This document shows positions 27,588 through 35,911 of a DNA stretch of 64,000 nt, piece by piece. Made by a program: the position numbers and the translations under genes. The DNA is from Streptomyces spinoverrucosus (GTDB taxonomy: Bacteria; Actinomycetota; Actinomycetes; Streptomycetales; Streptomycetaceae), in the NCBI RefSeq assembly GCF_015712165.1, contig NZ_JADPZX010000001.1, positions 1,302,001-1,366,000 of the forward strand, read 5' to 3'. Positions within the stretch are counted from its first letter, which is position 1, and the number at the start of each line of letters is the position of its first letter. The notes beneath the pieces are model-generated. The model had not been told where the DNA came from. It saw nothing but the letters and a program-made list of their open reading frames with translations, and searched no databases.

Positions 27588-28847
27588 TCACGGTCCGTGC
27601 GCGCCCCACGGCAGCCAGGCCCGCACCTCGAAGCCCCCGTCCTGCCGCGCCCCGTGCTCCAGCCGTCCGCCGGCCAGCGTCGCGCGCTCGGTCAGTCCGA
27701 TCAGTCCCTGCCCGGAGCCGGGCACGTGCGGGACGTCGCCCTCGGGGGCGGGGTTGTGCACGCGGACGGCCAGGCCCTCGCCCGGCGCGCCGGTCACGGA
27801 CACCGTGACCTCGGTGCCAGGGGCGTGCTTGCGGGCGTTGGTCAGCCCCTCCTGGGCGATGCGGTAGGCGGTGCGGCCGACCGAGGCGGGGACGGCGGAC
27901 GGGTCGGTGACCCGCAGGTCGAGGGTGACCTTGGTGCCGACCTCGCGGGACTCGGCGACCAGCGCGTCCAGGGCGGCGAGCGTCGGCTGGGGGCGGCCGG
28001 CGTCATCGGGCTCGCCTGCCCGCAGCACGCCGATGATCTCCCGTAGGTCCTGCAAGGCCTCGTGCGCGCTCTCCCGGATGACACCGGCCGCCCGGGCGAC
28101 CTCCTCGCGGGGAGCGTCCGGCCGGAACTCCAACGCGCCGGCGTGCACGCTCAGCAGGGTCAGCCGGTGGGCCAGCACGTCGTGCATCTCCCGGGCGATC
28201 GCCTCACGCGCGAGCCGCTGCGCCTGCTCGGCGCGCAGATGGGCCTCCGTCTCGGCGCGCTGGGCGCGGTCGCGCAGGCTGAACATCAGCTGCCGTTTGG
28301 ACCGTACGAGCATGCCCCAGCCGATGACGCAGACGCTGAGCAGCACGGTGAACGCGACGGCCACCGGGTAGGGCATTTCCGGTTCCGGGCGCAGCCAGAA
28401 GAACAGCGGGATCACGGCGATGGAGATGCCGCCGATCCAGGCCACGTACCGGAAGGGCCGGTGCACCGCGAGGGTGAAGAAGGCGACCATACCGGCGCCG
28501 CCCGCGGTGTTGGAGATGAAGCCGATCGGCACCATCGCGATCGCGAGCCCGACCGGCCAGCGGCGGCGCAGCCAGACGGCGGCGCAGGACAGGGCGCCGA
28601 GGCACTGGTCGAGGACGAGGAGGGCGCCCGGGGTGTTCTCGGGCGTCATGGAGTCCGCCGCCAGCAGGCCGACGACGATGGCGAGGAAGAAGCAGGCGAA
28701 GTCGACGAGCCAGTCGCGCGCGGTGCGCCGGGGCCGTCGGCCGGAATGTCCGGCGTCCGGGTCGAGCGCGTGGATCAGAGCGGACGGGAACAGCCATCGG
28801 CGTCCCTCGAACGCCGACGCCGCCTGTGCCGTCCTGTCACCTTTCAC
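27588..28847 (-). CDS. two-component sensor histidine kinase (HisKA_3/NarX-type)
   Basis: 419 residues from GTG 28847. Several N-terminal membrane spans (LVDFACFFLAIVVGLLAADS, GGISIAVIPLFFWLR, VAFTVLLSVCVIGWGMLV), then dimerisation/phospho-acceptor AREMHDVLAHRLTLLSVHAG (His) and ATPase N/G boxes (AYRIAQEGLTNARKHAPGTE, GQGLIGLTERATLAGG). Phosphorylates the NarL-type regulator downstream. The start is uncertain: no strong ribosome site is seen and an in-frame extension exists. Confidence 0.86.
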   Translation of the reverse strand: MKGDRTAQAASAFEGRRWLFPSALIHALDPDAGHSGRRPRRTARDWLVDFACFFLAIVVGLLAADSMTPENTPGALLVLDQCLGALSCAAVWLRRRWPVGLAIAMVPIGFISNTAGGAGMVAFFTLAVHRPFRYVAWIGGISIAVIPLFFWLRPEPEMPYPVAVAFTVLLSVCVIGWGMLVRSKRQLMFSLRDRAQRAETEAHLRAEQAQRLAREAIAREMHDVLAHRLTLLSVHAGALEFRPDAPREEVARAAGVIRESAHEALQDLREIIGVLRAGEPDDAGRPQPTLAALDALVAESREVGTKVTLDLRVTDPSAVPASVGRTAYRIAQEGLTNARKHAPGTEVTVSVTGAPGEGLAVRVHNPAPEGDVPHVPGSGQGLIGLTERATLAGGRLEHGARQDGGFEVRAWLPWGAHGP

Positions 28848-28975
28848 GGTCGACAAATCTACGCAGGACCGCACCGTGCCACCTACCCGCGCGCGGGATC
28901 GCCGACCAAAGTCGCCGAACCCGCTACTTTCGGCGCGGCCGGGCGGCGAAGATCGCCGACTTCGGTAGGCCGGGT

Positions 28976-29017
28976 CTCGCCCCGCGGCCGATGCGTGCGG
29001 GGGTTGCGCGGGGCGAA
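28976..29017. repeat. hairpin element, copy 1
   Basis: CTCGCCCCGCGG ... CGCGGGGCGA, a 10-bp stem with a 20-base loop, directly before the small membrane protein. Nearly the same element recurs at 31344-31385 after the decarboxylase gene. Confidence 0.55.
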
Positions 29018-29027
29018 GGTCGTACCC

Positions 29028-29228
29028 ATGAAGCAGTTGCTGGAGTTCCTTGGATTCATCGCCCTGGTGCAGGGCGTCATGGGCCTGGTACACGAGTTCA
29101 CCGACTGGCACATCGGCCTCGTACAGCGAGTCGGTTTCCTCGACGGATACGAGATCTACGCGAGCATCGCCCTAGTCGTGCTGGCGTTCGCGCTCTTCGC
29201 CGCCGCCGAGAGCCGCAAGGCCGGCTGA
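29028..29228 (+). CDS. small membrane protein (66 residues)
   Basis: MKQLLEFLGFIALVQGVMGL, then DWHIGLVQRVGFLDGYEIYA and a membrane span ASIALVVLAFALFAAAESRK. ATG 29028 has GAAGG upstream. Two hydrophobic segments, so likely a two-span inner membrane protein. It is convergent with the MarR gene and follows a hairpin. Function unknown. Confidence 0.7.
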   Translation: MKQLLEFLGFIALVQGVMGLVHEFTDWHIGLVQRVGFLDGYEIYASIALVVLAFALFAAAESRKAG

Positions 29229-29248
29229 AGGACGCGTGCGCGGAACGC

Positions 29249-29764
29249 TTACGCCGGCCGCCCCGGATCGCCCAGCGCCCTGTTGATCTCGCTGAGCGCA
29301 CCGGTCAGCCGTGCGTAGTCGTCACGGGCCACCGGTGCGACGAAGTACCGCTCGACGACCTGGGAGTGCACGGCCGCGGCCTTGAGGAACGCGGCACGGC
29401 CCTGCTCGGTCGCCTCCACCAGGACGCTTCTGCGGTCGGCGGGAGACGCGACGCGGCGGACCAGACCGGCCTCCTCCATGCGGTCGATCAGCCGGGTGGT
29501 GCCGCTGCTGGTGAGGATGAGGTCGGCGGCGAGCTGACGCTGGGACACGTCCTCGCCGGGCCGGCGGCACAGCCTGATGAGGACCTCCAGCATCGTGTGG
29601 CTGATGCCGCACTCCCGGCGCAGGGCGCTGTCGATCCGCTGCTCCAGGCGCGTCGCGGCCTTGATCAGCAGCCCGAAGTCGTGCACGAGTGGGCTGTTGG
29701 CAGCACGGGCGGCCTGGTCATCCGCTCGCCGGGGCGCGGCATCCATCTGCCCGGGTCCTCCCAT
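29249..29764 (-). CDS. MarR family transcriptional regulator
   Basis: 171 residues. Winged HTH: RECGISHTMLEVLIRLCRRP, SQRQLAADLILTSSGTTRLI, DRMEEAGLVRRVASPADRRS, the last being the MarR wing with its DRR motif. Start at ATG 29764; ATG 29746, with GGGAGG 10 bases upstream, is an equal alternative. Divergent from the PLP decarboxylase, with repeated operator-like sequence between, so it probably controls that gene. Confidence 0.86.
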   Translation of the reverse strand: MGGPGQMDAAPRRADDQAARAANSPLVHDFGLLIKAATRLEQRIDSALRRECGISHTMLEVLIRLCRRPGEDVSQRQLAADLILTSSGTTRLIDRMEEAGLVRRVASPADRRSVLVEATEQGRAAFLKAAAVHSQVVERYFVAPVARDDYARLTGALSEINRALGDPGRPA

Positions 29765-29834
29765 TCCTACGACCTTGATCGAACTCCTGACGGCCTTGAC
29801 CGGACGAGTTTAGTGCGCCATCACCTACTGACGT

Positions 29835-29862
29835 CTCAATTGCTGAGCACTCAATTGCTGAC
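29835..29862. promoter_or_regulatory. direct repeats, probable MarR operators
   Basis: CTCAATTGCTGA occurs twice, 29835-29846 and 29850-29861, in 15-bp phase, followed by a partial third start (ACTCAGC). CAATTG at each centre is palindromic. Located in the AT-richer gap between marR and the decarboxylase gene. Confidence 0.55.
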
Positions 29863-29952
29863 TACTCAGCGAAATCCTATGGTGGATGCGCAGGGTGGAC
29901 GCACGCGCGGTCGACGCCCTCACATCAGACCGCACCGGGGAGAGGAAGATCA

Positions 29953-31317
29953 GTGGAACTGCAGCACTGGCTCGGCCGGGCCACCGCCGCGATACAGGAC
30001 TGGGCCGACACCTTCGGCGCATACGAGCCCCACCCGTCGCTCCAGGTCGACGACATCCGCTTCGCCGCGGCCTTCGAGGAGCTGACGGGAAGGCTGAAGG
30101 ACAACTACCCCTTCTTCCACCCGCACTACGCGGGCCAGATGCTCAAGCCCCCGCACCCCGCCGCGGTGGTCGGCTACGTGACCGCCATGCTGATCAACCC
30201 CAACAACCACGCCCTGGACGGCGGCCCCGCCACCGCCCGGATGGAACGCGAGGCCGTTGCCCAGCTGGCCGCCATGTTCGGCTACGACACCTTCCTGGGC
30301 CACCTCACCACCAGCGGCACGATCGCCAACCTGGAGGCCCTCTTCGTCGCCCGCGAACTCCACCCCGGCCGAGGCGTCGCCTACAGCGCGGACGCCCACT
30401 ACACCCACGGACGCATGTGCCGTGTGCTGGGGGTGGAGGGCCACGCGGTGCCGACGGACGACCGGGGCCGTATGGACCTCGACGCGCTGGAGGACCTCCT
30501 GCGCGGCGGCCGGGTGGGCACGGTCGTCCTGACCGCCGGGACCACCGGACTGGGGGCCGTCGACCCGATCCACGAGGCCCTGGCCCTCAAGCAGCGTTAT
30601 GGCATCCGTATCCACGTCGACGCCGCCTACGGCGGCTTCTTCACCCTGCTGGCCGGCGGCGAGGGACCCGAAGGGCTCGCGCCCGAGCCCTGGCGGGCGA
30701 TCGCCCGGTGCGACTCGGTCGTCATCGACCCGCACAAGCACGGACTCCAGCCCTACGGCTGCGGTGCCGTCCTCTTCCGCGACCCCGAGGTGGGCCGCTT
30801 CTACCTGCACGACTCGCCGTACACCTACTTCACCTCCGCCGACCTCCATCTCGGGGAGATCAGCCTGGAGTGCTCACGCGCCGGCGCCTCGGCCGCCGCC
30901 CTGTGGCTCACCTTCCAGCTCCTGCCGCCCACCGCCGACGGGCTGGGCCGGGTGCTGGCGGCGGGCCGCCGGGCCGCACTGCGGTGGGCCGAACTGATCA
31001 CCGCGTCCGACCATCTGGAGCTCTACCAGCAGCCGGAGCTGGACATCGTCGGCTACTTCCCTTCCGTCGAACCCGCCACCCTGAGCGGCATCGACAGGGC
31101 CTCCGCCCGCATCCTGGCGGACGGCATGGCGAGCTCCGACCCGGTGTTCCTGAGCACTCTCAAAGCCGACCGCGAGGCGTTCACCGCACGCCACCCCAAG
31201 ATCAGCGCGGACGCCGACAGCGCCCGAATCCTGCGCAGCGTGCTGATGAAGCCGGAGTCGGAGCACCACGTGGAGCACATCCACCGTCGAGTCGAACGGC
31301 TCACCCAGCCCGGATGA
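29953..31317 (+). CDS. PLP-dependent group II decarboxylase (aromatic/acidic amino-acid decarboxylase family)
   Basis: 454 residues. PLP lysine in VVIDPHKHGLQPYGCG near residue 267, the aspartate of HVDAAYGGFF that pairs with the pyridine nitrogen, and LTTSGTIANLEALFVARELH. GTG 29953 has GAGAGGAAG upstream. Removes CO2 from an amino acid to give an amine; which amino acid cannot be told from sequence alone. It is shorter at the N-terminus than eukaryotic-type AADC, closer to the tyrosine/glutamate decarboxylase branch. Followed by a strong hairpin. Confidence 0.82.
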   Translation: MELQHWLGRATAAIQDWADTFGAYEPHPSLQVDDIRFAAAFEELTGRLKDNYPFFHPHYAGQMLKPPHPAAVVGYVTAMLINPNNHALDGGPATARMEREAVAQLAAMFGYDTFLGHLTTSGTIANLEALFVARELHPGRGVAYSADAHYTHGRMCRVLGVEGHAVPTDDRGRMDLDALEDLLRGGRVGTVVLTAGTTGLGAVDPIHEALALKQRYGIRIHVDAAYGGFFTLLAGGEGPEGLAPEPWRAIARCDSVVIDPHKHGLQPYGCGAVLFRDPEVGRFYLHDSPYTYFTSADLHLGEISLECSRAGASAAALWLTFQLLPPTADGLGRVLAAGRRAALRWAELITASDHLELYQQPELDIVGYFPSVEPATLSGIDRASARILADGMASSDPVFLSTLKADREAFTARHPKISADADSARILRSVLMKPESEHHVEHIHRRVERLTQPG

Positions 31318-31343
31318 CGACGACCGACTTCCGGTGGACGTGC

Positions 31344-31385
31344 CTCGCCCCGCGGCCGATGGGTGTGGGGGGTCCGCGGGGCGAG
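31344..31385 (+). terminator. hairpin after the decarboxylase gene (element copy 2)
   Basis: CTCGCCCCGCGG at 31344-31355 pairs perfectly with CCGCGGGGCGAG at 31374-31385, a 12-bp stem with an 18-base loop, 27 bases after the stop. No U-tract, which is common for Streptomyces terminators. Confidence 0.6.
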
Positions 31386-31437
31386 GGTCCTTACCGTCAA
31401 GCGTTTGCCGGACGCCTCGGCAGTCGTGCTCCGAGGT

Positions 31438-31833
31438 TCAGCAGTCGTAGTCGATCAGATCGAACGACGCGTAGTGATCCGCCGTGTAGTAGTCCTCCTG
31501 GTAGTCCTCGCCGGTGACGATCCGACGGGCTCCGCGCGTGGAACTGCCGGGAGTCTTGACCGTGTACTCGTGGTAGTAGCCGGTCGACTGGCTGGGCAGG
31601 ATGCCTTCGCGGTTGTAGAAGGTCTGCCCGTCCTGCGGGTAGGGGAAGGGGCCGCCCTGCTCGATCAGGTTCAGGGTGGTGTACGCCTGCGAGGGCAGGT
31701 CGCTGTAGCAGATGCTGCCGACCGCCGTGGCGGCCGCGCCCGCGGGGGTAGCGGCGACGGTGCCACCGACGAGAAGGACGGACAGGAGAGCGGCTGCGGC
31801 GCCGATCCGGGTGGCGCGTGGGGGGATTCTCAT
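31438..31833 (-). CDS. secreted guanyl-preferring ribonuclease (RNase Sa/barnase superfamily)
   Basis: 131 residues with a signal peptide (basic start, AAAALLSVLLVGG core, cleavage near ATPAGA). The mature part aligns without gaps to RNase Sa: ICYSDLPSQAYTTLNLIEQG, QDGQTFYNREGILPSQSTGY, YHEYTV. Catalytic residues are kept: Glu89, Arg104, His120 (RNase Sa Glu54, Arg69, His85), and the disulfide pair Cys42-Cys131. Cleaves RNA outside the cell. No barstar-type inhibitor gene lies next to it. Confidence 0.92.
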   Translation of the reverse strand: MRIPPRATRIGAAAALLSVLLVGGTVAATPAGAAATAVGSICYSDLPSQAYTTLNLIEQGGPFPYPQDGQTFYNREGILPSQSTGYYHEYTVKTPGSSTRGARRIVTGEDYQEDYYTADHYASFDLIDYDC

Positions 31834-31956
31834 GGGCCTATGATGACGCGCGTAGACGCTGACATGTCAATGACAAGACTGTGGAGTTCGCCGTCAAGTC
31901 CCGTGATTTTTCGTGGAGTTAACAAAGTGAACCCACGGGGTGAGTGCGCCGGCCCG

Positions 31957-32583
31957 TCAGGCGTTCTCGGGAGGCTCGAACGAGCCGTAGTCGGGGCTTC
32001 CGGCCAGGTCGTACGTCTGTATGGACACGCCCTTCGAGGTGATCCGGCCGCCGGTGTGCCGGAAGGTGGTCGGGACGGTGCCCTCGGCGAACAGGCGGCG
32101 GCCGGCGCCGAGCACGACCGGGAAGGTCAGCAGGTGCACGGTGTCGACGAGGCCGAGGTTGAGCAGGGACCGGGCGAGGGCGCCGCTGCCGTGCACCTGG
32201 AGCTCGCCGTCGATGTTCTCCTTCAGGGCGGTGACCTCCTTGGCGAGGTCGCCGCTGATGACGGTGGTGCCGGACCACCCGGGGTCGGTGAGGGAGGCGG
32301 AGGCGACGTACTTCGGCATGGTGTTCAGCTGGGAGGCGATCAGGTCGTCGGCGTCGGTCACCTTCGGCCAGAACCCGGCGAAGATCTCGTACGTCCGGCG
32401 GCCGAGGAGGAACGCGCCGACGCGCTGGAAGACCTCTTCGACGAACCGTCGGAAGTCGTCGTCGGCGTACGGCCAGATCCAGCCGCCCTGCTCGAAGCCG
32501 TCGCGGGTGTCCTCCTGGGGGCCGCCCGGGGCCTGGTACACGCCGTCGAGGGTGACGAAGCTGGTGAGGACGAGCTTGCCCAT
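31957..32583 (-). CDS. dihydrofolate reductase-like protein (RibD C-terminal domain family)
   Basis: 208 residues. Starts MGKLVLTSFVTLDGVYQAPG, typical of the stand-alone RibD_C/DHFR-like proteins of actinobacteria, with LLGRRTYEIFAGFWP and LQVHGSGALARSLLNLGLVD (NADPH site) further on, and LTFPVVLGAGRRLFAEG. The true substrate is unknown; most members are neither DHFR nor RibD. Confidence 0.85.
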   Translation of the reverse strand: MGKLVLTSFVTLDGVYQAPGGPQEDTRDGFEQGGWIWPYADDDFRRFVEEVFQRVGAFLLGRRTYEIFAGFWPKVTDADDLIASQLNTMPKYVASASLTDPGWSGTTVISGDLAKEVTALKENIDGELQVHGSGALARSLLNLGLVDTVHLLTFPVVLGAGRRLFAEGTVPTTFRHTGGRITSKGVSIQTYDLAGSPDYGSFEPPENA

Positions 32584-32681
32584 GGCGGTGCCTTCTTCCT
32601 GAAGATCCGTGTGCGGTGGGGTCCCGCTTTCATCAGGTCAGACCCCACCGGCACCCGCGACTCATCGCCGGCCCACGGATT

Positions 32682-33506
32682 TCATCCGACGTTCGTCGAG
32701 AACAGGCCTCCCGTCGGGCCCTGCTTGTCGCCACCCTGGGCCTTCTTCAGCGCGTTCGCGAGGCCCTCGATGGTCATCGACTGCAGGATGACGCTGCCGT
32801 TGCCCTCCAGGGTGGCCAGGGACAGGCCCTCGCCGCCGAACACGGCGTTCATCAGGCCCTGGCGGTTGAGGCCGCCGACGCGCTGGACGCCGTACTCGAT
32901 GCCCTCCTCGAAGGCCACCACGCAGCCGGTGTCGACCTCGATGCGGCCGCCGAAGTCGGCCGGGTTGAGGTCGATGAAGTTGCCGGCGCCCGCGATGACC
33001 ACCGTGCCGTGACCGGTGAACTTCTCCAGGATGAAGCCCTCGCCGCCCTTCATGCCGGTCCGCCCGCCCTGGAAGGCGATGCCGAAGTCGACGGTGGACT
33101 CGGCGGCCACGAAGGCGTCCTTCTCCGCGAACCACGCGCGTGTGCCGTCGAGTTCGAGGGCGCGCATCTCGCCGGGCAGTACGCCCGCGAAGCCGACGGT
33201 GCCCTCGCCGCCCTGGGCGGTGAAGTACTGGAACGCCAGGGACTCACCGGCCAGCGCTCGCTGGCCGACCTGCATGGCCGTGCCCATGGCCTGGCGCAGC
33301 AGGCCGCCCATGCCCGCCGCCGCGGCGCCCGAGCCGCCGCCCTGTGCCGGGCCGCCGGCCGACGGGCCGGACAGCCGGGTCTCCATGGTCACGTTCGCGG
33401 TCTTGAACAGGAACTTCCCTGCCTCGCAGTACACGGTCTGGCCCGGGCGCAGGTTGACGACCGCCATCTGCATGGCGTTGCCGACGATCTCTTGCTGCAG
33501 TGTCAC
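32682..33506 (-). CDS. AIM24/TIGR00266 family protein
   Basis: 274 residues. Glycine-rich beta-structure (YCEAGKFLFKTANVTMETRL, GEGTVGFAGVLPGEMRALEL, KGGEGFILEKFTGHGTVVIA) as in the AIM24 beta-roll family. The end carries a Lys/Gly tail. GTG 33506; the ribosome site is weak. Such proteins occur in tandem sets in Streptomyces; this one is alone. No defined biochemical role is known to me. Confidence 0.8.
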   Translation of the reverse strand: MTLQQEIVGNAMQMAVVNLRPGQTVYCEAGKFLFKTANVTMETRLSGPSAGGPAQGGGSGAAAAGMGGLLRQAMGTAMQVGQRALAGESLAFQYFTAQGGEGTVGFAGVLPGEMRALELDGTRAWFAEKDAFVAAESTVDFGIAFQGGRTGMKGGEGFILEKFTGHGTVVIAGAGNFIDLNPADFGGRIEVDTGCVVAFEEGIEYGVQRVGGLNRQGLMNAVFGGEGLSLATLEGNGSVILQSMTIEGLANALKKAQGGDKQGPTGGLFSTNVG

Positions 33507-33630
33507 ATGGGGAGAACGCGGGAGGTGAAGCCAGGAGTTCCGGGCGCGCCACCTCGGTGTCCGTTCGCCGCCGGCACGCTCGTGGGGCCGCCGCTGGAAT
33601 GGGCGTATGACCTCTCAAGGAACCCGGAAC

Positions 33631-34374
33631 GTGACTTTTCGAACGGCCCTCGACGGCAAGGTGGCGCTGGTGACCGGCGGCAGCCGCGGGATCGGCGCGG
33701 CGACGGCGGTGCGGCTGGCGCGGGAGGGCGCCGACGTGGCTGTGACGTACGTGACCGGCAAGGAGGCGGCGGAGGGCGTCGTACGGGCCGTCGAGGCGCT
33801 GGGGCGCCGGGCGGTGGCGCTGCGGGCGGACGCGGCGGACGCGGTCGAGGCGGTGGCGGCCGTGGAGCGTACGACTGAGGCGCTCGGTGGGCTCGACGTG
33901 CTGGTGAACAACGCGGGCGTCGGGGTGCTGGGGCCGTTGGAGAGCCTGTCGCTCGCCGACGTGGACCGGGTCCTCGCGGTGAACGTCCGGGGCGTCTTCC
34001 TGGCCTCCCAGGCGGCGGCCGCGCGAATGAGGGAGGGCGGCCGGATCATCACCATCGGCACCTGCATGACCCAGCGGGTGCCGGGGCCCGGCGGGACGCT
34101 CTACGCGACCAGCAAGGCGGCGCTGATCGGGCTGACCAAGGCTCTGGCCAGGGAGGTGGGCGGCCGCGGGATCACGGCGAACATCGTCCACCCCGGTCCG
34201 ACCGACACCGACATGAACCCGGCCGACGGGCCGTACGCGGCCGGTCAGGCGGCGATGACCGCGCTGGGGCGTTTCGGGACGGCCGAGGAGGTGGCGTCCA
34301 TGGTCGCCTACCTCGCCGGCGCCTCATACGTCACCGGCGCCGAGTTCTCGATCGACGGCGGCCACGCGGCCTGA
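33631..34374 (+). CDS. short-chain dehydrogenase (3-oxoacyl-ACP reductase-like)
   Basis: 247 residues from GTG 33631, which has AAGGAA upstream; ATG 33607 gives eight more residues but a weaker site. Classical SDR: LVTGGSRGIGAATAVRLARE, VNNAGVGVLGPLE, Ser in ITIGTCMTQRV region, YATSKAALIGL (YxxxK), PGPTDTDMNPADG, C-terminus EFSIDGGHAA. NADPH-dependent; substrate unknown. Confidence 0.83.
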   Translation: MTFRTALDGKVALVTGGSRGIGAATAVRLAREGADVAVTYVTGKEAAEGVVRAVEALGRRAVALRADAADAVEAVAAVERTTEALGGLDVLVNNAGVGVLGPLESLSLADVDRVLAVNVRGVFLASQAAAARMREGGRIITIGTCMTQRVPGPGGTLYATSKAALIGLTKALAREVGGRGITANIVHPGPTDTDMNPADGPYAAGQAAMTALGRFGTAEEVASMVAYLAGASYVTGAEFSIDGGHAA

Positions 34375-34763
34375 GCCACGCGGGACGCACCGGTGCCATC
34401 CGGGCCGACGAGCCCGCCGGCCGAACGACCACCGAGCGCCCCGGCCGGGCGGGCGACCGTCGCCCACCCCCCACCACCAGAGCCCGTCCCCCGGTGGACG
34501 GCGGGTATGCGGCGTGAGCCACGCGGAACGCACCGGTGCTGTCCAGGCCGGTGCGTCCCGCGAGTCCGAGAGCGGCGTCAGCCGCCCGGTTCCGGATGGG
34601 CGTCGGCCCGCCCGGTCCAGGGCGCGGAGTCGGCCCGCCCGGTCCAGGGCGCGGAGTCGGCCCGCCCGGTCGAGAGGGCAGTGTCGGCCCGCCCGGTTCC
34701 GGATGACTGTCAGCCCGCCCGGCCCAGGGCGCGGTGACGGCCCGCCCGGCCCAAGGGGCGGCG
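34375..34763. other. gene-free stretch with repeat and SDR remnant
   Basis: 389 bases between the SDR stop and the allantoicase stop. It contains an SDR-like C-terminal remnant (PPVDGGYAA then TGA, about 34493-34518) and a 27-bp tandem repeat. TGAGCCACGCGG(G/A)ACGCACCGG occurs both at 34372 and at 34515, right after the true and the remnant stop codons, suggesting a second SDR copy once lay here. Confidence 0.5.
34577..34763 (+). repeat. 27-bp intergenic tandem repeat, about seven copies
   Basis: Unit GTCGGCCCGCCCGGTCCAGG plus GCGCGGA. Two central copies are identical, the others diverged. The final copy runs into the allantoicase stop codon (GTCAGCCGCCC), so the array may have grown from the 3' end of that gene. 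Confidence 0.7.
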
Positions 34764-35879
34764 TCAGCCGCCCAGCTCCTGGTGGCGGGACTCCAGGCGG
34801 GTGGCGCCCTCCTGGGTCAGGGAGCCGAACAGGCGCAGGCGGGAGATGCCGCCGTCCGGGAAGATGTCCACGCGCGCGTGCGTGCCGACGGCGGGGGTCG
34901 GGAGTACGAAACGGTGGTTGGTGTCGGGCTGGAGGCGGGTGCGGGGGAGGATCTCCGTCCAGTCGCCGTCCTCGCCGTCCCGTACCGACACCGACGCCCA
35001 GCCCGCGCTGTTGCCCTTCAGGTACGCGGTGTCGATCTCGATCGCGCGGATCTGCGACTGGGCCACCAGGCGGTAGCGGATCCAGTCATGGCCCTGGTCG
35101 CGGCGGCGGCGCGTCTCCCAGCCGTCGTCCATCTTGCGGGAGCGGCCCGGCTGGATGGTGTTGGTGGCCGGCGAGTAGAAGCGGTCGGAGGCGTCCTCGA
35201 CCTGGCCGCCGTTCTCCAGGGCGACCACGTCGAAGGCGCCCAGCACCGCCAGCCACTCGGGATCCGGCACCACCTCGCCGTACACGCGCAGGCGCGCGAT
35301 GCCGCCGTCGGGATGCTGGTTGACCCGCAGGTGCGTGAAGCGCTGCTCGGCCGCGACGGCGAAACCGTTCGCCGCGTGGCCGCCGACCGGCGTGCGCGGG
35401 ACCAGGGTCGTCCACTTCACGTCGTCGGCCAGCAGTTCCTCGGGAGACGGAGAGCCGGCGACCGACGCGCCCTCGATGGAGACGGACTGCGGGTAGTTGC
35501 CGCGGAAGTGGGCGGTGTCGACCACGATCCCGCGGATCACGCCGGGCCCGCCGAGGCGGATCAGCGCCCAGTCGTGGTCCTCGGCGGTCGGCCAGGGGTG
35601 CTCGGCGGACGCGCCCCGGCGGCGCCGCGTCTCCCAGCCGTCCATGATCTTGCCCTTGTGCCCGAAGTGCTCGGGGTCGAACTCGGCGCGCTCGGGCACC
35701 AGCAGGTTCTCGCGCTGGGCGAAGAACTCGTCGTTGGCGGCGATGACTCCGGCGCCGAGCCGGCGGTCGGCGAGGTTGGCGTACTGGGTGAAGGGGAAGT
35801 CGGCGGTGCGGTAGTCCGCGTACGGGTCGCCGCCTCCGTAGGGGCTCGCGTCGCCGGTGAAACTCGGTATCGCCGTCAC
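34764..35879 (-). CDS. alc: allantoicase
   Basis: 371 residues with the two allantoicase repeats: first GKIMDGWETRRRRGASAEHP, second RKMDDGWETRRRRDQGHDWI, each followed by a beta-sandwich with AHFRGNYPQSVSIEGA and AYLKGNSAGWASVSV. Hydrolyses allantoate to ureidoglycolate and urea. GTG 35879. It lies 32 bases after allantoinase in the same operon, downstream of the AllR-type operators. Confidence 0.93.
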   Translation of the reverse strand: MTAIPSFTGDASPYGGGDPYADYRTADFPFTQYANLADRRLGAGVIAANDEFFAQRENLLVPERAEFDPEHFGHKGKIMDGWETRRRRGASAEHPWPTAEDHDWALIRLGGPGVIRGIVVDTAHFRGNYPQSVSIEGASVAGSPSPEELLADDVKWTTLVPRTPVGGHAANGFAVAAEQRFTHLRVNQHPDGGIARLRVYGEVVPDPEWLAVLGAFDVVALENGGQVEDASDRFYSPATNTIQPGRSRKMDDGWETRRRRDQGHDWIRYRLVAQSQIRAIEIDTAYLKGNSAGWASVSVRDGEDGDWTEILPRTRLQPDTNHRFVLPTPAVGTHARVDIFPDGGISRLRLFGSLTQEGATRLESRHQELGG

Positions 35880-35911
35880 GGTGATCAGGTCTGCCTTTCA
35901 GACGTCGGGAT

